Assembly (NCBI GenBank): GCA_021152595.1
Contig: JAGKVC010000133.1
Span: 1 to 10,094 of the forward strand
Source of the DNA: Clostridia bacterium
GTDB lineage: Bacteria > Bacillota > Clostridia > Oscillospirales > Ruminococcaceae
Direction of reading: 5' to 3'
DNA: 10,094 bases
A model generated the notes under the pieces. It did no database searches and was not told where the DNA came from. It was given only the letters and a program-made list of their open reading frames with translations. Shown here piece by piece: positions 1 through 7,091 of the stretch (position 1 is the first letter of the stretch; the number at the start of each line of letters is the position of its first letter). The position numbers and the translations under genes were made by a program.

Positions 1-1371
1 TCCCTGAACACCACGATCATTCCGGCGCTGAAAAGTCTCGGCAAGAAACGTCAAGCCGATTCGCGCGTCAAATCCGTCTCGCAGTTTGAGGCGTTCTCTA
101 CCGCGATCTCCGGAACGGTCGGCACCGGCAATATCATCGGCGTTGTCTCTGCAATCCTCACCGGCGGTCCGGGCGCTGTCTTCTGGATGTGGATTTCCGC
201 ATTTTTCGGCATGGTCACGAACTACTCGGAGAATGTGCTGGGACTTTACTTCCGCAAAAAGGATTCGCACGGCAATCTTTCCGGCGGTTCGTTCTATTAC
301 ATCGCAAACGGCATGAAGCAGAAGTGGCTCGGCTACTGTGCCGCGGTATTCTGCGTCTTTGCGGCGGTCGGCATGAGCGGCGTGCAGACAAACAAGATTT
401 CCGGCACGCTGAGTGAAGCGCTCGCCCGCGCTCAGCTTGTTACCGATACGACCGGCGTCCGATTTATCATCGGCATTGCGGTCGCAGTGCTGGCAGGTCT
501 GATCATCCTCGGCGGCATTCAGCGTATCGGCAAGGTCGCTTCAATGCTTGTACCGTTCATGTCGCTGCTCTTTATCGTGATGTCGCTGATTACCCTCGGC
601 AGACATGTCACGGCAATTCCGCATGCTTTCGCACTGATTTTCGGCAAGGCGTTCAGCTTCCGCGCAGCAGGCGGCGGCGTCCTCGGATACACCTTTGCAA
701 CAGTCATCAAAAAAGGAATGGCGCGCGGCGTCTTCTCGAATGAAGCCGGTCTCGGCTCCTCGGTTATTGCACACTCTGCATCGGAGACGCGCGAGCCGGT
801 CAAGCAGGGACTCTGGGGCGTTTTTGAAGTATTCTTTGATACGTTCATCATCTGCACACTGACCTCGCTGACCTTCCTGACAACATTTGATACCGCATCA
901 CTCTCCGGCGATATGGAGGATACCGCGATGTCCATGGCACTATTCTCCGAGAACTACGGCGGATTCGGTGTCGCAGTCTTCTCTCTGATCCTGCCGCTCT
1001 TCGCGTTCACAACAATCATGGCATGGTCCTATTACGGCGAAAAGGCTGTTGAATTCTGCTTCGGCAGGCTGCCGGAAGAAAAACGTCAGATTCCGGTCAA
1101 GGTGTTCAAGATTCTGTATATCGTGCTGATTGCATTCTCGGCGACGATTCACAGCGAGCTGATCTGGGAGATCGACGATACCTTCAACGGCCTGATGGCA
1201 GTCCCGAACCTGATCTGTCTGGTTGCCCTGAGCGGTCTTGTTGCAAAGATCACGAAAAACTATTTCCAGCGCAAAAAAGGCGCAGACATCGAACCGATGC
1301 TCTCCGCTTATCCGGAAATGAACGAGGAATTCAAGCAGGATATTCTGACGCAGAATGCAGAAATGAAATAA
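1..1371 (+). CDS. Sodium:alanine symporter family protein (AGCS), 5'-truncated
   Basis: Integral membrane symporter of the alanine/glycine:cation symporter (AGCS) family, which imports small neutral amino acids with Na+ (or H+). The reading frame is open from base 1, so the start lies outside the window; 456 residues are visible. Family marks are GTVGTGNIIGV followed by GGPGAVFWMW (residues 38-64), FSNEAGLGSS (about 245-254), and NGLMAVPNLICL near the C-terminus, with many hydrophobic segments between. Aligned to the second symporter in this window, about 30 residues or more of the N-terminus are missing. The C-terminal tail is hydrophilic and probably cytosolic. It is the only clear + strand gene and ends in a strong terminator. 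Family assignment is very secure; the exact substrate cannot be read from the sequence. Confidence 0.95.
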   Translation, partial: SLNTTIIPALKSLGKKRQADSRVKSVSQFEAFSTAISGTVGTGNIIGVVSAILTGGPGAVFWMWISAFFGMVTNYSENVLGLYFRKKDSHGNLSGGSFYYIANGMKQKWLGYCAAVFCVFAAVGMSGVQTNKISGTLSEALARAQLVTDTTGVRFIIGIAVAVLAGLIILGGIQRIGKVASMLVPFMSLLFIVMSLITLGRHVTAIPHAFALIFGKAFSFRAAGGGVLGYTFATVIKKGMARGVFSNEAGLGSSVIAHSASETREPVKQGLWGVFEVFFDTFIICTLTSLTFLTTFDTASLSGDMEDTAMSMALFSENYGGFGVAVFSLILPLFAFTTIMAWSYYGEKAVEFCFGRLPEEKRQIPVKVFKILYIVLIAFSATIHSELIWEIDDTFNGLMAVPNLICLVALSGLVAKITKNYFQRKKGADIEPMLSAYPEMNEEFKQDILTQNAEMK

Positions 1372-1375
1372 CAGA

Positions 1376-1416
1376 AACCGCTGACCTGTTTTATGCAGAT
1401 CAGCGGTTCTTTTTTT
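1376..1416. terminator. Rho-independent terminator, probably bidirectional
   Basis: A 13-base left arm (1376-1388) pairs with 1396-1408 with one imperfect position around a 7-base loop, followed by C and seven T (1410-1416). It lies 4 bases after the symporter stop codon. On the - strand the same hairpin begins just after the stop codon of the anti-sigma gene, whose TAA occupies 1415-1417, but the T-tract there is weak. It therefore separates two convergent units. Confidence 0.85.
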
Positions 1417-2071
1417 ACTGCGGCTTCTCGCCCCAGAGCACATATTCCTTATCATTCTTATCGTCGTAGTAGAAGATATAGCTGATGTCTGTCATGTCTC
1501 GGGTAATCTCGAAGCGCAGCTCCTTCTGCGGAATCTGGAACGGCTCGAGCTTTGCGATCCGCAGCATTTTCAGCGTATAGCCATAGCCTGCTTTCTGCAT
1601 GCGGTCAAATTCCTGTCCCTTGTAGCTCATGTGTCCCCCAGTCTTCGAGCTGACCGTCGGGTACACATACGCGGAAAGTGCCGCCGCATTGTCCTTCATG
1701 CAGAACCAGAGCTTTCCGTTCTCGTCCTCCTCAACCCAGACGTTCTCCGCCAGATTGTATTTTTCGTAGTCCATGGAGCAGTCCGTCACGGCGTACATAT
1801 AACCGCCGAACAGTGCTGCCGCCGCAAGCACCGTGCAGATCAGCGCTACCGCGACCTTGCCGAGTTTCAGACGCTTTTTGATTTTCTTCACAGCGGAAAT
1901 ATCTGTCTCTGCTGCAATCGCTACCTTCTGATTCATCTTATGCAGCATCTCCGTACACTCCGGGCAGGCTGCCAGATGCTCATTGACATATTTGCGGCTT
2001 TCCTCGCTGCATACGCCGTCTGCATAGAGCGGCAGCAGGTCACGGATCATATCACAGTTTTTCTTGCTCAT
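1415..2071 (-). CDS. Zinc-finger (zf-HC2-type) transmembrane anti-sigma factor, pair A
   Basis: Likely anti-sigma factor that holds the ECF sigma factor encoded just upstream at the membrane until a signal releases it. In its 218 residues, the N-terminus carries a putative zinc-binding anti-sigma domain: C6, then H32-x3-C36-x2-C39 in the segment HLAACPEC. A basic stretch (about 61-72) precedes one membrane helix (about 73-94), and an extracellular domain of about 120 residues follows with no fold I recognise. The start ATG overlaps the sigma stop codon (ATGA), and GGAGGA sits 6 bases upstream. Family knowledge supports the anti-sigma role; the inducing signal is unknown. Confidence 0.85.
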   Translation of the reverse strand: MSKKNCDMIRDLLPLYADGVCSEESRKYVNEHLAACPECTEMLHKMNQKVAIAAETDISAVKKIKKRLKLGKVAVALICTVLAAAALFGGYMYAVTDCSMDYEKYNLAENVWVEEDENGKLWFCMKDNAAALSAYVYPTVSSKTGGHMSYKGQEFDRMQKAGYGYTLKMLRIAKLEPFQIPQKELRFEITRDMTDISYIFYYDDKNDKEYVLWGEKPQ

Positions 2072-2553
2072 TTTGATTCCTCCAATGCTTCAATAATTGC
2101 CAGCTTTGCGCGGTGAAATGTCACACGCGCCCACGATTCCGTTTTTCCGAACAGATCACCGATCTGCCGGAAGGACAGCTCCCCGAATACACGCAGGGAA
2201 AAGACCTCCTTCTGCGGATCCTTCATTTCATGCAGAATGCGGTGAATGCGCATCGCCTGCTCGCTGTCCGCTAAGTGATCTTCAACGGAAACACGCGGAT
2301 CGGCTTCGGATTCGGGGATTTCATTGCCCGTCAGATGCTTCTGCTTTTTGCAGTGCGAAAGATACAGATTTTTCGCAATCTGACAGAGCCACACGCGCAC
2401 ATCACAGTCACCGCGGAATTTGTCGGCAGATTTCAGTGCACGGAAAAAGGTTTCCTGCGTCAGCTCCTCCGCGAGGGATTCGTCGCGTGAGACCGAACAC
2501 AGATAGAGGTATACATCGTGAAAATATGTGTTGTAAAGCGCTTCAACATCCAA
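2068..2553 (-). CDS. ECF-type RNA polymerase sigma factor, pair A (TTG start)
   Basis: Sigma-70 family ECF sigma factor that directs RNA polymerase to a small regulon. From the TTG at 2551-2553 it has 161 residues. Region 2 spans about 5-70 (DVEALYNTYF, AEELTQETFFRALK, RVWLCQIAKNLYL). Region 4 spans about 107-158 (KEVFSLRVFGELSFRQIGDLF, then the helix-turn-helix ESWARVTFHRAK). I chose TTG because AAGGGAGGG lies 7 bases before it. The ATG at 2575-2577 has no ribosome binding site and would add eight residues, and a GTG at 2667 lies within the upstream terminator hairpin. The stop overlaps the ATG of the anti-sigma gene. Function is secure, the start is probable. Confidence 0.88.
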   Translation of the reverse strand: MDVEALYNTYFHDVYLYLCSVSRDESLAEELTQETFFRALKSADKFRGDCDVRVWLCQIAKNLYLSHCKKQKHLTGNEIPESEADPRVSVEDHLADSEQAMRIHRILHEMKDPQKEVFSLRVFGELSFRQIGDLFGKTESWARVTFHRAKLAIIEALEESK

Positions 2554-2579
2554 AGGGTTTCCCTCCCTTCTGTCCATAA

Positions 2580-2626
2580 GACTGCGATCGCACGGATTCG
2601 TTACAAAAAAGCTGAAAAAATTTTTT
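2580..2626 (-). promoter_or_regulatory. Candidate ECF-type (autoregulated) promoter of sigma A
   Basis: On the - strand TGTAAC (2600-2605), a typical ECF -35 element, is followed after 16 bases by AGTC (2580-2583), close to the CGTC-like -10 of ECF promoters. Directly upstream is A6T6 (2615-2626), which could act as a curved UP-like element. Transcription would begin about 2573, just downstream of the ATG at 2577, which fits the TTG start at 2553 and its ribosome binding site. Self-regulation is an inference. Confidence 0.4.
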
Positions 2627-2655
2627 GATGAGTCAAAATGATTGCAATACCGATG

Positions 2656-2690
2656 AAAACGGCGCACGGATGACTGAACTCCATGCGCCG
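2656..2690 (-). terminator. Rho-independent terminator after the small membrane protein gene
   Basis: Arms 2660-2670 and 2680-2690 form an 11-bp stem with one G-U pair and a 9-base loop. On the - strand it is followed by TTTT (2656-2659). It lies 10 bases after the stop of the membrane protein gene and just before the promoter of sigma A. Confidence 0.7.
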
Positions 2691-2699
2691 TGATTGCTG

Positions 2700-3182
2700 T
2701 TACTCCGGTCTGTTGTCGGGTGCTTCGCCGGGCGTAATGCCGCTTGCTTTCAGCACCAGCTTGAGATACAGCGGCTTTAAGATAAAAATAATCACATAGC
2801 CGATCAGAAGCGAGAGAATCAGCGATCCGAAGAACATACCGAGAAACGGTGCCGAACCGCCGCCGCGCTTCATCTGCATATAGCCGAGAATCGTCTGGGC
2901 AAGCGTGATGACCGGCGTATAGATCAGATCCGAGAGCAGGCTCGTGACCGCATTGCCGCCGAGCGAACGATGATCAACACCGAGCCTGCCGCAGAGCGAC
3001 TGCTCCAGCTTCGGCATCGGGACAAGCAGCCCGATCACAATGCTGATCACGGTACTCAGCAGAAAGCTGAAAAGGAATGCAGGCACCGTGAAATGTCCCG
3101 CATGAATTGTGCCGAACAGTGACAGACAAAAGCTCAGAGAAATCCCCATGAGCAATCCCATTTGCAGACCGACTTTTTTCAT
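2700..3182 (-). CDS. Small four-helix membrane protein of unknown function
   Basis: I do not recognise a named family. The 160-residue product is mostly hydrophobic, with four likely membrane helices at about 3-25, 33-55, 78-98 and 112-138. A short polar loop with a Gly-rich patch (KRGGGSAP) lies between helices 3 and 4, and the tail is hydrophilic and Pro/Asp-rich. The ATG at 3180-3182 has GGGAGG about 10 bases upstream; the ATT-started extension of eight residues is therefore rejected. It begins 35 bases after the oxidoreductase stop with no terminator between, so the two are probably co-transcribed. A transport or membrane-organising role is possible but not shown. Confidence 0.75.
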   Translation of the reverse strand: MKKVGLQMGLLMGISLSFCLSLFGTIHAGHFTVPAFLFSFLLSTVISIVIGLLVPMPKLEQSLCGRLGVDHRSLGGNAVTSLLSDLIYTPVITLAQTILGYMQMKRGGGSAPFLGMFFGSLILSLLIGYVIIFILKPLYLKLVLKASGITPGEAPDNRPE

Positions 3183-3217
3183 TTTTTCCGTTCCTCCCAA
3201 AATCATATCCGTTATTT

Positions 3218-4591
3218 TTATTCCTGTACGCCGAGAATCTGCCGCGCGACATAGACACCCGATGCCGATGCATGCGAGAGCGAATGTGTCACGCCGGAAC
3301 AGTCGCCGATCACATACAGCCCGTCATATTTCGTTTGCAGGTTGTTGTCGATCTCGACCTCCATATTGTAGAACTTGACCTCGACGCCGTAAAGCAGCGT
3401 ATCGTCATTTGCCGTGCCGGGCGCGATCTTGTCCAGTGCATAAATCATCTCGATGATTCCGTCGAGAATGCGCTTCGGGATCACAAGGCTCAGATCACCG
3501 GGCTGTGCCGCAAGCGTCGGGACGACAAAGCTCTCTGCAATGCGCGTTGCATTCGAGCGGCGTCCTCGAATCAGGTCGCCGAAGCGCTGCACCATAACAC
3601 CGCCGCCGAGCATATTGGACAGCCGCGCAATGGATTCGCCGTAGCCGTTGGAATCGCGGAACGGCTCCGAAAAATGCTTGCTGACAAGCAATGCAAAATT
3701 CGTATTGTCCGTATGCAGCTTGGGATCCTCGTAGCTGTGTCCGTTGACCGTCACGATACCGTTTGTGTTCTCATTGACGACAACACCGTGCGGATTCATG
3801 CAGAATGTCCGCACCAGATCCTCGAACTGCTTGGTGCGGTAGACAATCTTGCTTTCGTAAAGCTCATCGGTCAGGTGCGAGAACACTGCCGCCGGAAGCT
3901 CCACACGCACGCCGATATCCACGCGGTTTGAGCGCGTCCCGATTTCGAGCGCTTCGCAGACGGATTCCATCCACTTGCTGCCGCTTCTGCCGACCGAGAT
4001 CACACAGGTTTTTCCGGTAAACCGCTGATCACCTGCGATCAGTGCATAGCCGCCCTCAATGCGCTCCACGGTCTCGATCTCAGTGCGGAAATAAAAATCG
4101 ACCTTGTCCTTCAGCTCATCATAGAGATTTTGCAGAACGATATAATTCTTGTCCGTACCGAGATGCCGAACCTGCGCGTCAAGCAGATGCAGATCATTCT
4201 CGAAGCATTTTTTCTTGATTGCCGTATTCGCGGTCGAATAGAGCTTTGTGCCCTCGCCGCCGTGCGACAGGTTGATCTGATCGACATAGCGCATCAGATC
4301 AAGTGCCTCCTGCTTTCCGATGTACTCGTAGAGCGTTCCGCCGAACTGATTGGTGATATTGTATTTGCCGTCGGAAAATGCACCTGCGCCGCCGAATCCG
4401 TTCATGATCGCACAGGTTTTGCAGCCGATGCAGCTCTTGATTTTCTTGCCGTCAATCGGACATTTGCGGCTGCCGAGCGGATTGCCGCACTCAAATACGC
4501 CGATCTTCAGACCGCGGTTTGCCTTACATAGCTCATAGGCTGTGAAAATACCGCCCGGTCCTGCACCGACGATCAGAATATCATAATCCAT
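3218..4591 (-). CDS. FAD-dependent oxidoreductase with a four-cysteine motif (COG2509-like)
   Basis: Flavoprotein with an N-terminal Rossmann FAD-binding motif (DILIVGAGPGG, residues 4-14) and the C-terminal FAD motif VIGDCSGVTHSLSHAS (from 427), 457 residues in all. Residues 44-60 hold Cys44, Cys54, Cys57 and Cys60 (spacing C-x9-C-x2-C-x2-C), followed by GFGGAGAFSDGK. This arrangement fits the uncharacterised FAD-dependent dehydrogenases grouped as COG2509, and the cysteines could bind an iron-sulfur cluster or act in redox. The ATG at 4589-4591 is 12 bases after GAAAGG; the in-frame ATG at 4603 directly abuts that site and is less likely. A strong sigma-A promoter lies upstream. The substrate is unknown. 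Confidence 0.88.
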   Translation of the reverse strand: MDYDILIVGAGPGGIFTAYELCKANRGLKIGVFECGNPLGSRKCPIDGKKIKSCIGCKTCAIMNGFGGAGAFSDGKYNITNQFGGTLYEYIGKQEALDLMRYVDQINLSHGGEGTKLYSTANTAIKKKCFENDLHLLDAQVRHLGTDKNYIVLQNLYDELKDKVDFYFRTEIETVERIEGGYALIAGDQRFTGKTCVISVGRSGSKWMESVCEALEIGTRSNRVDIGVRVELPAAVFSHLTDELYESKIVYRTKQFEDLVRTFCMNPHGVVVNENTNGIVTVNGHSYEDPKLHTDNTNFALLVSKHFSEPFRDSNGYGESIARLSNMLGGGVMVQRFGDLIRGRRSNATRIAESFVVPTLAAQPGDLSLVIPKRILDGIIEMIYALDKIAPGTANDDTLLYGVEVKFYNMEVEIDNNLQTKYDGLYVIGDCSGVTHSLSHASASGVYVARQILGVQE

Positions 4592-4638
4592 ATATGTATG
4601 CATCCTTTCAGAGATTACGCCTCTATATTCAGCTTGCA

Positions 4639-4652
4639 GCACTGCACAGTGC
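4639..4652 (-). repeat. Small palindrome in the oxidoreductase leader
   Basis: GCACTGCACAGTGC is a perfect inverted repeat located between the predicted transcription start (about 4665) and the start codon of the oxidoreductase gene. It could be a short RNA hairpin or an operator, or chance. Confidence 0.3.
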
Positions 4653-4671
4653 ATAATACAAGCCCCTCTAT

Positions 4672-4700
4672 ACTATACCATACTTATTGCAAAATGTCAA
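4672..4700 (-). promoter_or_regulatory. Sigma-A promoter of the oxidoreductase unit
   Basis: On the - strand the perfect -35 TTGACA (4695-4700) is separated by 17 bases from TATAGT (4672-4677), a five-of-six -10. The -35 overlaps the TGA stop codon (4697-4699) of the upstream symporter gene. The start of transcription would be near 4665, leaving a leader of roughly 75 bases. Confidence 0.8.
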
Positions 4701-6004
4701 TTCTTTTCGATTTTCTCATCGAGCATGTGCGAAATTCTGCACATGCAAATCAGATTCGGCAATGCCATGAGACCGTTGCAGCAGTCGCAAAGCTGCCAGA
4801 TCCATTCCGGTGAACCGAATGCGCCTGCAAAACCGATCAGCACAAATCCGGCAAGATAAACCGGCACACCGCGCTGCCCGAACAGATACCGCACACATGC
4901 CGCACCGCAGGGATACCAGCCGATCATCGTTGCAAAGGCAAGCAGCACCATACAAACCGCCAGAAATCCGCCCGCAAATCGGCCGAGACCGTCCGAAAAC
5001 GCATACAGCAGCAGCCCTGCGGCATCACCGTCAAACGAATTCTGAGCAACCGGCGCTGTCAGAATCACGAGCGCTGTCGCCGTGCAGCAGATCACGGTAT
5101 CCGCAAAGACCTCTGCCGCCGCCCATTTGCCCTGCGTCGCGGCATCGCCGGTTTCTGCTTCCATATGCAGCAATGCGGAGCTGCCGAGTCCTGCTTCATT
5201 TGAGAAAATGCCGCGCCGCAGCCCTACACTCATGCTGCGGATCAGAATGGACGCGCAGAATCCGCATCCGGCAGCACGAAGCCCGAAGGCTTCGCGGATG
5301 ATCCGCAGCAGCGCATCCGGCAATTCCGCCGCATGCCGGATCAGCAGTACCGCACATCCAAGCAGATAGAAGCCGCAGAGCGCGGGCATCAGCCGAATCG
5401 TCACCTGCCCGATCCGGTCACTTCCGCCGTGCAGGATCAGCAGCAGCAAAAGCGCTGTGGAAAGGCCGCAGACCGGCGCAGATATGCCGTAATGCGAAAG
5501 CGTCTGTGCAATGGTGCTGCTCTGTGCAAGATTGCCCATGCCGAATGCGGAGACCGTACACAGCACAGCAAACACACCTGCAAGAAACGGGCTGTGCATC
5601 CCGTACCGCAGGCAGGCAACCGCGCCGCCGATCCGCGTCCCGTCCTGACGGATCCGGCGATAATGCATCCCGAGAACGTTTTCCGCATAGACAAGAATCA
5701 TCCCGAGCAGCGCAGATATCCACATCCAGAACAGCGCACCTGCTCCGCCTGTCATAAGCGCAAGTGCTGTCCCGACGAGATTCCCAGTGCCCATGGTCGC
5801 CGCAAGCGCTGAGGCAAAAATCCGCTTCTGTTTCGGATCGCAGCCGCGACGGAACACCGTGCCGTATGTCTCACGCAGTACATGAGAAAAGCCGCGGACA
5901 GGCACGCCGCGCAGCCGGATTCCGCAGATCAGCGCAGTCAGCAGCAGACAGACCGGCAGAATCCGCTGCCACAGCGCCGTGTTCCATGTTTCAAGCAGAT
6001 GCAT
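4697..6004 (-). CDS. Sodium:alanine symporter family protein (AGCS), second copy
   Basis: Full-length AGCS-family amino acid:cation symporter of 435 residues. Family marks are MGTGNLVGTALALMTGGAGA (71-90) followed by LFWMWISALLGM, FSNEAGLGSS (267-276), and NGLMALPNLICM near the C-terminus, set among about ten membrane helices. The ATG at 6002-6004 has AGGGGGG 5 bases upstream; a longer reading frame to 6079 lacks a ribosome binding site. It is clearly a diverged paralogue of the + strand symporter at the left edge, with unusually many cysteines and alanines and high local GC. No terminator follows; the promoter of the next gene overlaps its stop codon, so readthrough is likely. Substrate probably alanine or glycine, unproven. 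Confidence 0.93.
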   Translation of the reverse strand: MHLLETWNTALWQRILPVCLLLTALICGIRLRGVPVRGFSHVLRETYGTVFRRGCDPKQKRIFASALAATMGTGNLVGTALALMTGGAGALFWMWISALLGMILVYAENVLGMHYRRIRQDGTRIGGAVACLRYGMHSPFLAGVFAVLCTVSAFGMGNLAQSSTIAQTLSHYGISAPVCGLSTALLLLLILHGGSDRIGQVTIRLMPALCGFYLLGCAVLLIRHAAELPDALLRIIREAFGLRAAGCGFCASILIRSMSVGLRRGIFSNEAGLGSSALLHMEAETGDAATQGKWAAAEVFADTVICCTATALVILTAPVAQNSFDGDAAGLLLYAFSDGLGRFAGGFLAVCMVLLAFATMIGWYPCGAACVRYLFGQRGVPVYLAGFVLIGFAGAFGSPEWIWQLCDCCNGLMALPNLICMCRISHMLDEKIEKN

Positions 6005-6021
6005 ATAATCCCCCCTGCCGG

Positions 6022-6050
6022 ATTTTATGCATCCATGCCGCCTGACAGAA
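6022..6050 (-). promoter_or_regulatory. Weak candidate sigma-A promoter of the second symporter
   Basis: On the - strand TTCTGT (6045-6050) lies 17 bases from TAAAAT (6022-6027). The -10 matches at five of six positions but the -35 is poor. It is the best-placed candidate for the symporter, about 20 bases before its ribosome binding site. Confidence 0.35.
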
Positions 6051-6096
6051 CTTTTTTCAGCCTGCACCGGTTCCGACAAAATTCGCAGATCATCTA

Positions 6097-6191
6097 TGTT
6101 ATAATGAAGCTGTCAGATCGACATTGTGTTCTCCTAACACCCAACTTCCTCATTTGACCGCACCGGACGGACAGTCTGTGCGGTCGCTTTT
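6097..6191 (+). ncRNA. Candidate + strand small RNA (extended -10 to hairpin)
   Basis: TGTTATAAT (6097-6105) is a perfect extended -10 on the + strand, though no good -35 is seen. A transcript from about 6112 would run about 80 bases to a hairpin with arms GACCGCAC (6156-6163) and GTGCGGTC (6178-6185), followed by GCTTTT. The body contains CU-rich segments (TTCTCCT and ACTTCCTC) that could pair with ribosome binding sites. It ends beside the terminator of the convergent anti-sigma gene. The weak -35 and the short T-tract keep this tentative. Confidence 0.3.
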
Positions 6192-6200
6192 CTGCAAAGC

Positions 6201-6227
6201 AAAACCTGCACAGATCAACTGTGCAGG
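6201..6227 (-). terminator. Rho-independent terminator of ECF pair B
   Basis: A perfect 9-bp stem (6205-6213 with 6219-6227) with a 5-base loop is followed on the - strand by TTTTGCTTT. It lies 10 bases after the stop of the pair B partner gene. Confidence 0.8.
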
Positions 6228-6236
6228 CTGCATGTA

Positions 6237-7091
6237 TTATCCCATTTCATCGCGGAGATAGAGAAAATAGCCGTGATCGGATTCCACTGGAAAATTAAGA
6301 ATCTGATCGCAGGTTGCGTTCAGCGTGAACACCGTTTCAGTGCCGTTCACTGTCTCAATTGCAGGGGTATATCCCGCGGCAAAGAGCCGTTCCGATTCCG
6401 CACGCAGTTCGGCAGAATCCGTGATCAGATTCCCGTCGCGGAACAGATGAACCCGAAGATAATAGTGGACGCTGTCGCCGTATTCGTCTATCGCATCCGT
6501 GAGCGGCACAGAACGGAAGCATTCGCCGTTGTCCGCTCCATCGTAACAGTATTCCGCCATCACAGGATACGAACGGATCAGCTTGTAGAACTGCGTCGGT
6601 TCATCGCCTTCCCGCAGGAAGACATCATTGCCGGTGGCCGCGCCCGTCTGAACCGGTGAGATCTGCTCTGCCGGTTCTGTCAGGAGCGTCTCAGCGGATT
6701 TCATCTCATCATTGACAGGATCCGGTAAAATCACCGGCACTGCATCCGTGACAGTCTGCGGATTCTCCTCCGCTTGCGGTGCCTGCGTGAGATCCGGCGA
6801 AAGCTCCGCAGAGGTTTCCGCGGCAGTTTCGGTAATGCTGTCCGAACCGTCTGCGGCATTCTGCGTGCCGGTCTGAATCTCATAGGCGGACAGATCGGCA
6901 GCCGGTGCTGTTGTCAGCAGATCGTGCTGCGGACGCCTGCTGTATATCCCGATGGCAACCGCCGCAGCCGCACAGACCGGTACGGCTGCCGCTGTCATTT
7001 TCAGAAGATTTCTCCGCCGGTGCTTTTTTGCCGCTTCATATTCCCCGATGCGGCGGTGTACATCGCGGATCATTTCATCCGAATTCTTCAT
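6237..7091 (-). CDS. Membrane-anchored partner (putative anti-sigma factor) of ECF sigma B
   Basis: This 284-residue protein has no named domain I recognise. A short charged cytosolic segment (1-29, rich in Arg, Lys and Glu) precedes one membrane helix (about 30-50). A low-complexity linker rich in Ala, Thr, Glu, Gln and Pro (about 55-160) leads to a compact extracellular domain (about 160-284) with alternating aromatic and charged residues and two or three cysteines. The ATG at 7089-7091 overlaps the sigma stop by 17 bases and has GGAGGG 8 bases upstream. Position and topology argue for an anti-sigma or sensor role, but there is no zinc-finger motif, so the role is inferred from context. Confidence 0.75.
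   Translation of the reverse strand: MKNSDEMIRDVHRRIGEYEAAKKHRRRNLLKMTAAAVPVCAAAAVAIGIYSRRPQHDLLTTAPAADLSAYEIQTGTQNAADGSDSITETAAETSAELSPDLTQAPQAEENPQTVTDAVPVILPDPVNDEMKSAETLLTEPAEQISPVQTGAATGNDVFLREGDEPTQFYKLIRSYPVMAEYCYDGADNGECFRSVPLTDAIDEYGDSVHYYLRVHLFRDGNLITDSAELRAESERLFAAGYTPAIETVNGTETVFTLNATCDQILNFPVESDHGYFLYLRDEMG

Noticed and set aside
519..935. Long antisense frame inside the left symporter gene.
   Set aside because: It is a shadow of a secure AGCS coding frame, with no promoter, ribosome binding site or recognisable protein features.
3272..3931. 219-codon + strand frame opposite the oxidoreductase gene.
   Set aside because: The - strand frame contains both FAD motifs and the cysteine cluster; the + frame has no ribosome binding site or family resemblance.
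4810..5812. Several overlapping + strand frames rich in Arg, Pro and Ser opposite the second symporter.
   Set aside because: They have typical shadow composition in a GC-rich gene, while the opposite frame has clear family motifs.
6100..6105. TATAAT considered as part of a - strand promoter for the second symporter.
   Set aside because: Read on the - strand it becomes ATTATA/TATAAC with no -35 at proper spacing; the extended -10 is only good on the + strand.
6104..6157. A 17-codon + strand frame beginning MKLSDRHC.
   Set aside because: Its ATG overlaps the -10 box of the proposed promoter and there is no Shine-Dalgarno sequence.
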